IMG/VR virus record: IMGVR_UViG_3300025131_000277
Location: 1-29,745 of that record
DNA: 29,745 bases
DNA from: a virus
Reading direction: 5' to 3' (one strand)
Positions within the stretch are counted from its first letter, which is position 1, and each line of letters begins with the position of its first letter. Under the pieces are notes generated by a model that was given only the letters and a program-made list of their open reading frames with translations, did not search any database and was not told the DNA's origin. The position numbers and the translations under genes were made by a program. Shown piece by piece: positions 18,421 to 26,433 of the stretch.

Positions 18421-20963
18421 TGTCAGATCCAATTTGGGTAGATAGTCAATATAAATTTACTGACCCAGTAAGATATTTTAAAGCGAACGATCCTTATTAT
18501 TGGGAAGTTGATAATATCCCTCTGAAGCAGATACAAGAAAATGCTTTGTGGTTAAAAGACCAGGTAGCGCCAAAACAAGACCGGCGTGGGCAGCTAACAT
18601 CAGTTGATAGAAAAGATTTTAATGAGCTTAAGCCTTTTGTTACTGGAGGTAATCATAAGGTTAAGGTAAAGCCTGGAAGATTCACCGCGAGAATTAACGA
18701 TGTAGGGGCAGGAGGAAATAAAGAAGATTCCAATTGGGCTCATGCAGCAGCAGCAAATAGAGACGATTCTTCCAACGAATTAGCTTCAGTAATGTATACT
18801 GAAGAATTCCCATTAAAGTTTTGGTTAGATCAATATGAATGGGGAAATGCGACTGAGGCATTGCATGGTAGCGCGGGAAAAGACCCCTATGGTATAGCCA
18901 AATTTAAACAGTACTTGGTTGGTAATGTTCTTAACATGAATGGTCTGGTAGAAAGAGCTTTTACTTTTACTACCATGACCGAAGATTGGCTTCATCGTGA
19001 TACAAAAACCACTGAAGCTAGTTACAAAGGATTTGATTATTTTGGACATCCGTCAGTTGAACCTTTTCCTATAGCTGATGCTCTTCTGTGGGCAGTTAAT
19101 GATTCGGCATTTGGTTATGAACTTAGGGAAGCGAGGACACTTGATGGAAATGGTGGATTTCATGATTTACCTCGTTTAGAAAATCATTGGATTAAGTTTT
19201 GGAGAGGGGTGTTCCGCACAGCGGTAGTGGATGTTCCTAATGAAATTGAAATTGCAATTCCACCATTTGATCCTAACGATCACTTCTACTTCGCTAGTGG
19301 AGTAGATAAAACACATAATAACGCTAATCCAGAGAAAGATAAAACAATAGTAGATGCAGTAACCCAAAGAATTGATCTTCTTTTTGTTTATTCTAAATCT
19401 ATAGATTCGTCAGAAGCTGATATCGCTAAGTATAAAAATAAAACTAAAACTACAATCACTACACCAATGTTAGGAATTGTTAAGGGTGCTGGGATTGGAA
19501 TAGATTTTAGAAGTCTTGGAGTCAAGGGAAATGATCGCTCAGCGCAGCAAATGAATTATCCTGCAATTGATTCAGATGGGAATAGTTTGATTCTTGCAAA
19601 TCCATCTGACGAGCTTGATGCAAATAATGGATTTAAAAATACAAAAGTTAGTATTCACGGGTCATTCCCATCTCCAGACGATCTTATGAATATTTCTCCC
19701 TTAATTCATAAAGATCTTAATGAAACACATTATGCTACTATAGGACAAACTGTCCTTCCATTAGCTTATATTGTAGTTAAGAAAGGGGATGAAACTTTAG
19801 AAGATAAAGATATAATCGATATACGTCCGTTCTTCCGTACTACAGAGCTTGCTTATAATGAAAGAGCAGGTATTGCTGCTGCGTTCCCGCAGCTATCTTT
19901 TGCTAATCCTGCCGTGGGACAAGCTCAGGTCCAGTATGAGATTCTTAAGGTTAAGGATGATCATGATGCTGTAATGAAAGATCATGTGACTGGTATGCAT
20001 AAAGCTGAAGCGAATTCCCCTCGTATTGTAGCAACAGGTAGAGTTTGGGGAGGTCTGAAATGGGGTCCAGAAGCTTCCATAGAAAATTACTGGTATCATA
20101 AAAGAGGAAAAAGTAAAGACTATGCGGGAGCCCGCGAGGCGGCACATAAAGAGATAGGTGTGCCTAATGGAACTATACCCCAAAATCCTTCTTGGGATAA
20201 GTCTCGATGGGGGTCGGGTAATAATGTTAGAGGCCTCGGGAAGTACCCTAACGATTATATACAGACTATTTTGCGTTACGGAAGGCCAGCGAGATATACA
20301 ATGTGGGGTACAGCCTATGCCAATCCCACGGCTGCACAGGGGCCTCATCGCACTGGGCAATTTGGAACTGATTTTTTAGTGGGGGGTAGATACGTTAATT
20401 GCCATTTTGTTAAAAAAGTAATACAAATAGGAAATGTGCCTGATTGGGTAAAAGATTTTCAGGTTAATTGTAAATTTGAACATTGCCAACCACTTACCAA
20501 TAGAGTTTCGTCCATGCAGAACGATCAGGCGGCTGGGTCAGCTGGGATATCAGTTAGTAAAGATATGACTGGGGGACGAGATGGGGGGTGGCACTTTACA
20601 ATATACGCTCACTGGACAGGGGCAGATATCTTCCCGAATGCTTACAAGGCTGGTAGCGAAGGCGGTTCCGGTCATTTTACGGCCCGATACCAAAATCGTA
20701 ATTCCGCATCGAGAACTCCTTATTACTATAGAGCGCATTCAGAGCACTTTGCTGGATTTGTAGTTCAAACTAATAATATATTCTGGGAAAGCGGGGGACA
20801 TAATGGCCGCCATGGCGAGGAAGGGTTCCCTGGAGAGGGAGCTTGCGGGGTTGCACTTTACCCTACTGTGACATATGAGGTTATTGGGCTTCCTGATAAA
20901 ACTGAGTGGGCAGGACACAGGCAAAACCTTAAACACGGGACTAACTGGATTGATTTAGTGTAA
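18420..20963 (+). CDS. Structural protein sharing the N-terminal docking motif of its neighbour
   Basis: 847 residues, TAATG start. Residues 15-45 contain DPVRYFKANDPYYWEVDN followed by IPL and a Trp-containing helix. This aligns with residues 22-50 of the preceding beta-helix protein (both Y-x-W-E-x-D-N-x-P-L), suggesting the two attach to the same or equivalent virion sites. A central segment (about 445-505) reads LPLAYIVVKKGDE, DIIDIRPFF and RTTELAYNERAGIAAA, a strand-rich block I associate with virion proteins of T4-like marine phages, though this is memory rather than a search. The last 150 residues are rich in Gly, His and aromatics. No catalytic motif is evident. Most likely a baseplate- or fibre-associated virion protein. 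Confidence 0.6.
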   Translation: MSDPIWVDSQYKFTDPVRYFKANDPYYWEVDNIPLKQIQENALWLKDQVAPKQDRRGQLTSVDRKDFNELKPFVTGGNHKVKVKPGRFTARINDVGAGGNKEDSNWAHAAAANRDDSSNELASVMYTEEFPLKFWLDQYEWGNATEALHGSAGKDPYGIAKFKQYLVGNVLNMNGLVERAFTFTTMTEDWLHRDTKTTEASYKGFDYFGHPSVEPFPIADALLWAVNDSAFGYELREARTLDGNGGFHDLPRLENHWIKFWRGVFRTAVVDVPNEIEIAIPPFDPNDHFYFASGVDKTHNNANPEKDKTIVDAVTQRIDLLFVYSKSIDSSEADIAKYKNKTKTTITTPMLGIVKGAGIGIDFRSLGVKGNDRSAQQMNYPAIDSDGNSLILANPSDELDANNGFKNTKVSIHGSFPSPDDLMNISPLIHKDLNETHYATIGQTVLPLAYIVVKKGDETLEDKDIIDIRPFFRTTELAYNERAGIAAAFPQLSFANPAVGQAQVQYEILKVKDDHDAVMKDHVTGMHKAEANSPRIVATGRVWGGLKWGPEASIENYWYHKRGKSKDYAGAREAAHKEIGVPNGTIPQNPSWDKSRWGSGNNVRGLGKYPNDYIQTILRYGRPARYTMWGTAYANPTAAQGPHRTGQFGTDFLVGGRYVNCHFVKKVIQIGNVPDWVKDFQVNCKFEHCQPLTNRVSSMQNDQAAGSAGISVSKDMTGGRDGGWHFTIYAHWTGADIFPNAYKAGSEGGSGHFTARYQNRNSASRTPYYYRAHSEHFAGFVVQTNNIFWESGGHNGRHGEEGFPGEGACGVALYPTVTYEVIGLPDKTEWAGHRQNLKHGTNWIDLV

Positions 20964-23902
20964 TGGCATCCCCCAGATTCAACTGCGGGGAATTTAAGCC
21001 TGGAGAGCGAAGAATTAGATGGCCTCCACGAACCTCTAATCTCGGAGGTGGTGGTGGAGGTGGCAGTCGTTGCGGAAAAAGGGGAGGAGGTCCATGTATC
21101 GGAGGGCCACCCATTATAATACCACCATACACGGTAGAGTGGACTTGTGTTTGTGATAGTTTATGCGATTCTCAAACATATACAGCATGCGAAAACGCAT
21201 CTAGCAGAGAGTGTGTGAGAATTTGGGAGACTCAAGGCAGGAAGCACGGCAGAGTTTACAAGAGTGAAGCAGCTTGCAAGGCATCTGGATTTGGGGAGGC
21301 TCCTTGCTACATTTGTGGCTGGAAGTGCGTAACAGGAACAAAGGATTGCCCAAATTCGCCACCTGTTATTAGTAGAAAATGCGAAGAATGTTCTCCTAAA
21401 AAGTTTCAATTTGATTGCGCCTTTAAACATTTATCTGATTGTGTACAATCTCCATGTGAGGATGATGAGTGTGGGAGGGGAGGTCCTTCAGATCCTGGTT
21501 GGAGATGCGAGTACTCATCTGGAGGGGGAGTTCCTGAGTGCAAGAAATGTACAGGGTCTGAATCAGATTGTGCGTACGCTTCACTAGAATTGTGTAAAGA
21601 AGGTTGCAAGCCCCATAAATTTGCTTGTCTTACGCAATTTGAGTCAAAATGTATTGCCAGTAAAAAGGAAGCAGCAAAGAACCAAGGTTGCTATGAGTGT
21701 GATAGCAAGGGGGGACTCAGCAACGCAACCCAGAAACAATTTGTTTTGGATGTACAAAGTGCATACGCTTTTCATGGGTGTGATGAGAAGAATCCGGCAA
21801 CTTGCGACAACGGTACAACTGTAGCACTTGGATGGCCTGCTCAAATTACAGAGTCTTTAAAGGACGTTAATTGTCAGTATGACGATAGTGATTGTGATGG
21901 AAGATGCATAAATTATGATAATCCGTGTACGGGAAGCGCAAGAGGGGGTCCTGGATTTTCTTCCGCAATTAAAGGTAATTTTAGAAGCGTAAGAACAATT
22001 AATTTAGAGGTTGAAGCTGAGAAATCTAATGTTTCTACAAGTGGACTCTATCATGAAGATTTTAATATCTTCTCTCATGAGCCGAGGAATGAACTTAATC
22101 TCGTCGCAAATGATAAATATTTAGATATTTTCAATTCTGAGATTACTGAAGAAATTTATTATGTAATGGATGTCGTAGAACTAGCAGCTAGTGGATGGAA
22201 AGAATTCCCTTTTTATCAAGTTACCCAAGAAAGTTTGGAAGCTAGTATTCGTGTTGACGTACTAAGCCTTTTTGATTCATTCACTTCTATAGAGGGAGGA
22301 CAGATTGATAGAATCAATTTTCTTGGCATGATTTATAGATTATTAATGTCAGGCAGGCTAAATGAATTCGAGTTAGATTATTATAATGATTTAGCAAATA
22401 CGCAAAATAGAAATGAAAGTATAATTTATGAATACAATGAATCAAAAGATTTAGCACAAAGAGCAGCATTAGGTATTATAGTTGATGAAGCTTTATCTAT
22501 AGATCCTGCCCAACATGAGTATACGGATAATTTATTATTTAAAAGATTAAGATTTTTAAATGAAGATATAAATGCTGTTATACCAATAGATTTAGCGGCG
22601 ACTCCTACTAGTTCAATAGAGCTACAGAATGATGGCATAGGGATAATAGTCGATAATTCTGGGATAGCTGAAGTGGACAGTTCAGACAGGGTGGCAGTAC
22701 CTTTGGGGGAAGGGGGAGGATATTATTTTGAAATTACTAAAGACGATGGGACTAAAATTCCTCTGGAGACTAGTTCAGCAGTAAGTTCTACCTATTTTAT
22801 AGGGCGTAATACTAGAGAGGAAGTATTAGACTTATTTGAGGCAGAAAACGGATTTTTACTTTCAGTATCAGCTAAGGATGGGCAATCTGAGTTTGATACT
22901 AATTTTACCTCTTCTGTTACACATGTTAAACCGAGAGTTTTTAAACTCTCTTTATCATCTGTCGAAGATGAAGAAAGTGAGGACCCTTTAATTGCTAGAA
23001 CTTATGGGAGATATGAACTTCTCGCAGATGCAGATGTTGCAGCGTGGGTAAGGGATCATGGGGCATCAATAACTCAAGTTAATGTGGATTTTAGAGATCC
23101 ATTTTTTAATTATGCTATAGAATCAGAAAAAGTAGATATAAGATTAAATGATGTTTCTTTCAAATCCTTTGTATCTGATCCCACCAATTATACTTATGAC
23201 AGATTAGCCCGTAGTATACCATTTGGAATTATTTTAGTACCTGGACAAGGATCTAGGCATCTTCCTTTTGGAACTTTCTCGGAATTGAAAGATTTTGAGA
23301 CAGATGTAGTGCGAAGGTTGTCTGTATCTCCAAGTATATATGCCGAAGATACTGATGCCCAAACAATTCCGTTAGACATGAGCGCGGTGGGTGATCATCT
23401 AGGGGTTTACTATGTGGGTTTATTAGAAAAAGAAGATCCAAATACTGAAGCTGTTATGTTTACTTTTGATGATAGTAGTGAACTCTATAAAGATACCTAC
23501 TATATTGATGGTGTTTATAGCTCATCCCCTTCTGGTTCAATACCTAGGCCAGCAATGGGGCAGGTAGTTAGGTTAATAGAGGATACCCTCAAGGCTAGAT
23601 ATAATCTGAATGGCCTTACATGGTGGGATATATTTAGAAGACTAACAGCAGATCAAGTATCAAAATTATTTTTAGAAGGCACTGATGAATTTTATACTTC
23701 TTTGACGAAAGGAGATTGGAGAGGGGTTGCAATTAGAAATGTACTGAGTAAAGATCCCTCTGATGAGACTGGAATTTTGAGTGTTAAAGATGATAGTATC
23801 ACAGATACCATTGTATTAGAACAGAATCATAGAAGAAATCCTACCTCATTTCCTAACAACTATTCTTATATCACAGGACCCACAGGTGGAGGGGGATACT
23901 AA
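20963..23902 (+). CDS. Virion protein with a cysteine-rich N-terminal third
   Basis: 979 residues, TAATG start. There are 35 cysteines between residues 8 and 322 and none that I can find in the remaining ~657. The N-terminus begins with a Pro/Arg segment and seven consecutive Gly (about 29-35). Cys units then recur loosely: 'GWKC' and 'GWRC' starts, 'CEECS' and 'CKKCT' pairs, and 'CAYASLELCKEGC', a C-x-Y-x-S-x-x-x-C-x-x-x-C pattern of small disulfide-rich modules. The rest is unrelated: acidic, helical (about 370-530), then strand-rich segments, ending in TGPTGGGGY. A disulfide-stabilised adhesin displayed outside the virion is one reading and metal binding another. Neither is shown. The gene sits between fibre-like genes and the PAAR-like gene. 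Confidence 0.62.
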   Translation: MASPRFNCGEFKPGERRIRWPPRTSNLGGGGGGGSRCGKRGGGPCIGGPPIIIPPYTVEWTCVCDSLCDSQTYTACENASSRECVRIWETQGRKHGRVYKSEAACKASGFGEAPCYICGWKCVTGTKDCPNSPPVISRKCEECSPKKFQFDCAFKHLSDCVQSPCEDDECGRGGPSDPGWRCEYSSGGGVPECKKCTGSESDCAYASLELCKEGCKPHKFACLTQFESKCIASKKEAAKNQGCYECDSKGGLSNATQKQFVLDVQSAYAFHGCDEKNPATCDNGTTVALGWPAQITESLKDVNCQYDDSDCDGRCINYDNPCTGSARGGPGFSSAIKGNFRSVRTINLEVEAEKSNVSTSGLYHEDFNIFSHEPRNELNLVANDKYLDIFNSEITEEIYYVMDVVELAASGWKEFPFYQVTQESLEASIRVDVLSLFDSFTSIEGGQIDRINFLGMIYRLLMSGRLNEFELDYYNDLANTQNRNESIIYEYNESKDLAQRAALGIIVDEALSIDPAQHEYTDNLLFKRLRFLNEDINAVIPIDLAATPTSSIELQNDGIGIIVDNSGIAEVDSSDRVAVPLGEGGGYYFEITKDDGTKIPLETSSAVSSTYFIGRNTREEVLDLFEAENGFLLSVSAKDGQSEFDTNFTSSVTHVKPRVFKLSLSSVEDEESEDPLIARTYGRYELLADADVAAWVRDHGASITQVNVDFRDPFFNYAIESEKVDIRLNDVSFKSFVSDPTNYTYDRLARSIPFGIILVPGQGSRHLPFGTFSELKDFETDVVRRLSVSPSIYAEDTDAQTIPLDMSAVGDHLGVYYVGLLEKEDPNTEAVMFTFDDSSELYKDTYYIDGVYSSSPSGSIPRPAMGQVVRLIEDTLKARYNLNGLTWWDIFRRLTADQVSKLFLEGTDEFYTSLTKGDWRGVAIRNVLSKDPSDETGILSVKDDSITDTIVLEQNHRRNPTSFPNNYSYITGPTGGGGY

Positions 23903-23908
23903 TTTATT

Positions 23909-24886
23909 ATGCCTAGAATTATACGTAAAAAAGATAAATCACAAGGTCATACAGGGCACTGCTATTGGAAGCCCATACTTCCTAGCGTACTTATGAATAC
24001 CAGGGTTTTCGCGCAAGGTCCTGCGGAAGATAATTTTCTTGTAGTAGTTAAAAATGATACGTATGTGAGTCACGAGTGTAGTCACAACAAGCATAAGCAT
24101 AAGCACCCAAATCCTAAAGCTACGGGAGCTAGTTCTAAGGTAAAAATAGGAGGCATAGGTGTACACAGAGATGGAGATGGGATATCTTGTGGAGACGCAG
24201 CAGACAATGGGGCTACTAGAGTTTTCGTTGATGGTGGAGGAACTCCAGGTGCAACAGAAATTTTAGGAGATCCTGGAGAGACAGTAGGTTACGTGGTAGG
24301 CACCGCTATCGTTACTGTTGCATCTAATATTAAGTTTGCATATGAGTATACTACTGCGACGAAGAGTCGAGGCGATCCGCCGATTCCCACCAAGGTTGCA
24401 GTATTTTCTAAGGGTATTAAAGCAGAGTATGGTTTTACTGCAATTACTCCAATATATCAAGAAACTAAGAGTGGTGGTAAATCTAAAATGTATTGGCCCA
24501 ATTACCCATCTAATCATCCAGACGTAATAGCTAAAAAAGTAGAAGCAGGAGCCAATCTCCCTGAAGACGCTCCCGATTCTTATAGAAAACCTATTCCGAT
24601 AACAGTGCCTAAAATTTTCGCCAAGAAACCCAACCCATTACCTGACCCTGGTTTCCTTCCAGTGCCTAGATTGGGTGCAGGACTGAAATGGAAAGAGGAT
24701 ACAGCTGGTAATATAGTAGGAGTTGAGGGTACTTTAATTGCCTTGCCTGCGGCGAGCGATTGGCCTGTTCCGCCTGCCCATATTAATTCAGTTTTTCTTG
24801 TAACAGCAGTGCCCGGTGTGCCAGGAGGTTCTGGTCTTGAAGGAGAAGGTAAGATCACTATTACATATTCTGGGAGAAAGGTATAA
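23909..24886 (+). CDS. PAAR-like spike-tip protein with C-terminal extension
   Basis: 325 residues, six bases after the previous stop. Residues 82-109 fit the PAAR pattern: G-I-G-V-H-R-D-G-D-G-I-S-C-G...G-A-T-R-V-F-V-D-G, with the usual 'gD.isCg' turn followed by 'G...VfvdG'. Upstream (55-66) is a His/Cys cluster, HECSHNKHKHKH. PAAR proteins such as T4 gp5.4 cap the needle as a sharp cone and hold a metal ion through three His and one Cys. Candidate ligands here are His55, His59, His86, Cys57 and Cys94. The remaining ~210 residues are an unrecognised Pro-rich extension, perhaps folding around the tip as in other extended PAAR proteins. The gene lies 20 kb from the spike gene instead of next to it, and its final codons overlap the putative late promoter of the head operon. 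Confidence 0.7.
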   Translation: MPRIIRKKDKSQGHTGHCYWKPILPSVLMNTRVFAQGPAEDNFLVVVKNDTYVSHECSHNKHKHKHPNPKATGASSKVKIGGIGVHRDGDGISCGDAADNGATRVFVDGGGTPGATEILGDPGETVGYVVGTAIVTVASNIKFAYEYTTATKSRGDPPIPTKVAVFSKGIKAEYGFTAITPIYQETKSGGKSKMYWPNYPSNHPDVIAKKVEAGANLPEDAPDSYRKPIPITVPKIFAKKPNPLPDPGFLPVPRLGAGLKWKEDTAGNIVGVEGTLIALPAASDWPVPPAHINSVFLVTAVPGVPGGSGLEGEGKITITYSGRKV

Positions 24887-24889
24887 ATA
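24882..24889 (+). promoter_or_regulatory. Putative T4-type late promoter (TATAAATA)
   Basis: The sequence TATAAATA is an exact match to the T4 late -10 element, recognised by the sigma-like gp55 with the sliding clamp and gp33. It overlaps the last codons of the PAAR-like gene and is placed to start transcription near 24895-24898, giving a leader of about 70 bases before the first head gene. Only one other exact copy was found on this strand, inside a coding region. Two or three copies are expected by chance in DNA this AT-rich, so the evidence rests mainly on its position at the boundary between tail and head operons. Confidence 0.55.
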
Positions 24890-24926
24890 TATTCAACACA
24901 TTTTAAAAATTATTTTTGGGATGACG

Positions 24927-24946
24927 TATCTTACCTAAATAAGATA
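24927..24946 (+). other. Stem-loop in the head-operon leader
   Basis: TATCTTA and TAAGATA form a perfect 7-bp inverted repeat around a six-base CCTAAA loop. It lies between the putative late promoter and the ATG at 24970, in the longest intergenic gap of the window. It would form a 5' hairpin in the late transcript and could protect the mRNA or affect translation. It is AT-rich and has no U-tract, so it is not an obvious terminator. Confidence 0.4.
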
Positions 24947-24950
24947 GAAA

Positions 24951-24962
24951 CCTTTATAAAGG
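24951..24962 (+). promoter_or_regulatory. Palindrome CCTTTATAAAGG overlapping the ribosome binding site
   Basis: A perfect 12-base palindrome whose right arm AAGG is part of the Shine-Dalgarno (AAAGGA, 24958-24963) seven bases before ATG 24970. As RNA it can pair only four bp around a TATA loop, which is weak, but the left arm is exactly complementary to the Shine-Dalgarno. It might modestly reduce translation from read-through transcripts, or it may be coincidental. Confidence 0.35.
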
Positions 24963-24969
24963 ATAAATT

Positions 24970-25305
24970 ATGAATCACGTAAATATTCACGAAGATATTG
25001 TTAGCGAGCTAGTGACAGGCTGTTCTTGGGGAAAGCTGGGTTACAAGCCTGAGGTAGAGAAGATCGACGAGGCCAAGCAATCCAAGAACAATGAGCCAAC
25101 CGAAGAGGTTATTGAGGAAGCTCATGTTTGTCCGCTTTGCGAGTCCGAGTTGGCAGAGGATATCTCTGACGATAAGCTTTCTGAGCACATTCAAATGGTT
25201 CTTGGAATGACCCAACATATATTTGAGAGCTTAGAAGGGGAAGAGGGCCTAGATCCTATCGATGAACAAGATGATGAAGATGAAGCTATAGCTTCGGAAG
25301 GATGA
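24970..25305 (+). CDS. Small acidic protein with CxxC/His motif, first gene of head operon
   Basis: 111 residues, very acidic, especially in the last 25 (runs of Asp and Glu). Residues 52-83 contain HVCPLCESE followed by His73 and His83, a C-x2-C-x15-H-x9-H spacing that could bind zinc, although it is looser than a classical C2H2 finger. It is preceded by a good Shine-Dalgarno and the leader described at 24887-24969. In T4 a small acidic core protein (gp67) is encoded upstream of the protease and scaffold, so a prohead-core role is possible from size, charge and position. No sequence similarity to gp67 is visible. I do not recognise the family. Confidence 0.55.
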   Translation: MNHVNIHEDIVSELVTGCSWGKLGYKPEVEKIDEAKQSKNNEPTEEVIEEAHVCPLCESELAEDISDDKLSEHIQMVLGMTQHIFESLEGEEGLDPIDEQDDEDEAIASEG

Positions 25306-25312
25306 GACCCTC

Positions 25313-26032
25313 ATGTCTAGACTTCCGAATATTTCTGTAGCCGACTTCGCGGAAAATCTGTTGGAGGGGACTATGAGTGATATTGCCACGGGCAACGCTC
25401 CTATTCCTGATATCAATAATTCTTCCCCTAGCCCTCAACATATGGCTCCTGACGTATCTAAGTTAGAAGTTCCAGCGTCTATGATAGAATCTATCACTGG
25501 AAGGCCTGTAGCTAAGGCTGAAGTTCCGATTAATTCTGATCTCGTTTCTGATCAGAGGGATGATATCAAGGATTTACTGGTGGAAGCGAAGACCGTTGTG
25601 TCAAAGCTTAAGAGTCTACTGGGTGAAGACACCTCTCCAGGGGCCACCCAGGCTGGACATCTCGGAACAGGCCCTCTAGCAAAGGCCAGGGCTGCTATGC
25701 ATGCCAAGAGATACCCCGATGACAGGACATACGATGATATCATGAGAGGTAGAGGTTATAGCACAGATATTCTCCCAGCTGAGACTCCTGGCACTGAAAC
25801 CCCTAAAGTTACCATTCCGTATAAAACGAAGGGGAAGACTCTTGAAAACAGATTAGAGACTGCTATTAAAAGATTTTTATCTGAAAGAACAAAATCGAGT
25901 AGTGTCATGAGAATGGCAGGACTTGTGCGAGATGTGCCTAGACACTATCCAGCAGGTGCAGGGGGAGAGCCAGATCCAGATCCAGGTGTGGATAAATCCG
26001 ATCAAAGAGCTAGAAAGCCAAAGAGAAAATAA
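25313..26032 (+). CDS. Head protein carrying a copy of the capsid N-arm motif
   Basis: 239 residues. AAGGA lies about ten bases upstream of ATG 25313. The N-terminal 80 residues look flexible (Pro, Ser, Asn). Residues 83-103 are probably helical (DDIKDLLVEAKTVVSKLKSLL), followed by LGE, a possible prohead-protease site, and then PGATQAGHLGT at 109-119, which matches residues 54-64 of the major capsid protein at 10 of 11 positions. After this comes a basic helix (AKARAAMHAKRYPDD), a second helix (ENRLETAIKRFLSERT, near 180-195) and a basic tail ending RARKPKRK. Position before protease, scaffold and capsid genes points to a head-assembly or internal protein. The family is not recognised. Confidence 0.6.
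   Translation: MSRLPNISVADFAENLLEGTMSDIATGNAPIPDINNSSPSPQHMAPDVSKLEVPASMIESITGRPVAKAEVPINSDLVSDQRDDIKDLLVEAKTVVSKLKSLLGEDTSPGATQAGHLGTGPLAKARAAMHAKRYPDDRTYDDIMRGRGYSTDILPAETPGTETPKVTIPYKTKGKTLENRLETAIKRFLSERTKSSSVMRMAGLVRDVPRHYPAGAGGEPDPDPGVDKSDQRARKPKRK
25637..25669 (+). other. PGATQAGHLGT segment, copy 1 (239-residue head protein)
   Basis: Encodes residues 109-119 of the 239-residue protein. It differs from the capsid copy only by Ala for Val at the sixth position. Nine of the ten identical residues use a different codon from the capsid gene, only His being encoded identically (CAT). A possible LxE cleavage motif (LGE, 103-105) lies three residues upstream. Confidence 0.75.
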
Positions 26033-26037
26033 CCAGT

Positions 26038-26433
26038 ATGGCAGATATCGTAGAATTTATAAATGAATCAAAAGCTGAGAAAGGCAAAGGTTCAAAAGCA
26101 GGAAGGGCCAAGATGCGCTCAGGCAAAGAGCATGTAGAGTCTTCGAAGTCTAGAGTTAAAGTTTATAAGTCTATTATGGATGCTTTAAGAAAAAGCTACA
26201 TTGGTCAACCCTGGTCAACAAAAAATTCTAAACGCCAATATGTTACGACCGTAGATTCTCATGGGGGCACAAGTAAAGAACAAAAGGTGGGAAATAGAAT
26301 TGCTAAAGGTTTTACTGGTGGGAGTTTTAAAGACGTAAAGGATTTTGCGGTTAGAACTTTAACAAGACACGGCAAAAGAAGAGAGAAAAAGTTTGAAGGA
26401 TCCAAATACTGGAAGAGCAGGAAAAAGAAATGA
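26038..26433 (+). CDS. Small, highly basic head protein (candidate internal/core protein)
   Basis: 131 residues with abundant Lys and Arg and a C-terminal tail ending KSRKKK. The N-terminus reads MADIVEFINES: I-N-E at residues 8-10 fits the (L/I)-x-E site after which T4-type prohead protease cuts, so a short N-terminal peptide may be removed during maturation. Size, charge and position just before the protease gene resemble T4 core or internal proteins (gp68, IPs) by analogy only. Packaging with DNA is a reasonable inference. Its stop overlaps the protease start as ATGA (26430-26433). No known domain is recognised. Confidence 0.6.
   Translation: MADIVEFINESKAEKGKGSKAGRAKMRSGKEHVESSKSRVKVYKSIMDALRKSYIGQPWSTKNSKRQYVTTVDSHGGTSKEQKVGNRIAKGFTGGSFKDVKDFAVRTLTRHGKRREKKFEGSKYWKSRKKK

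Noticed and set aside
19893-20360. 155-codon minus-strand open frame
   Set aside because: It is antisense to the 847-residue structural gene, has no recognisable features and no operon partners.
24085-24107. Short tandem AAGCAT units
   Set aside because: They are only two to three copies and encode the His/Lys metal-ligand cluster of the PAAR-like protein. This is not a repeat array.
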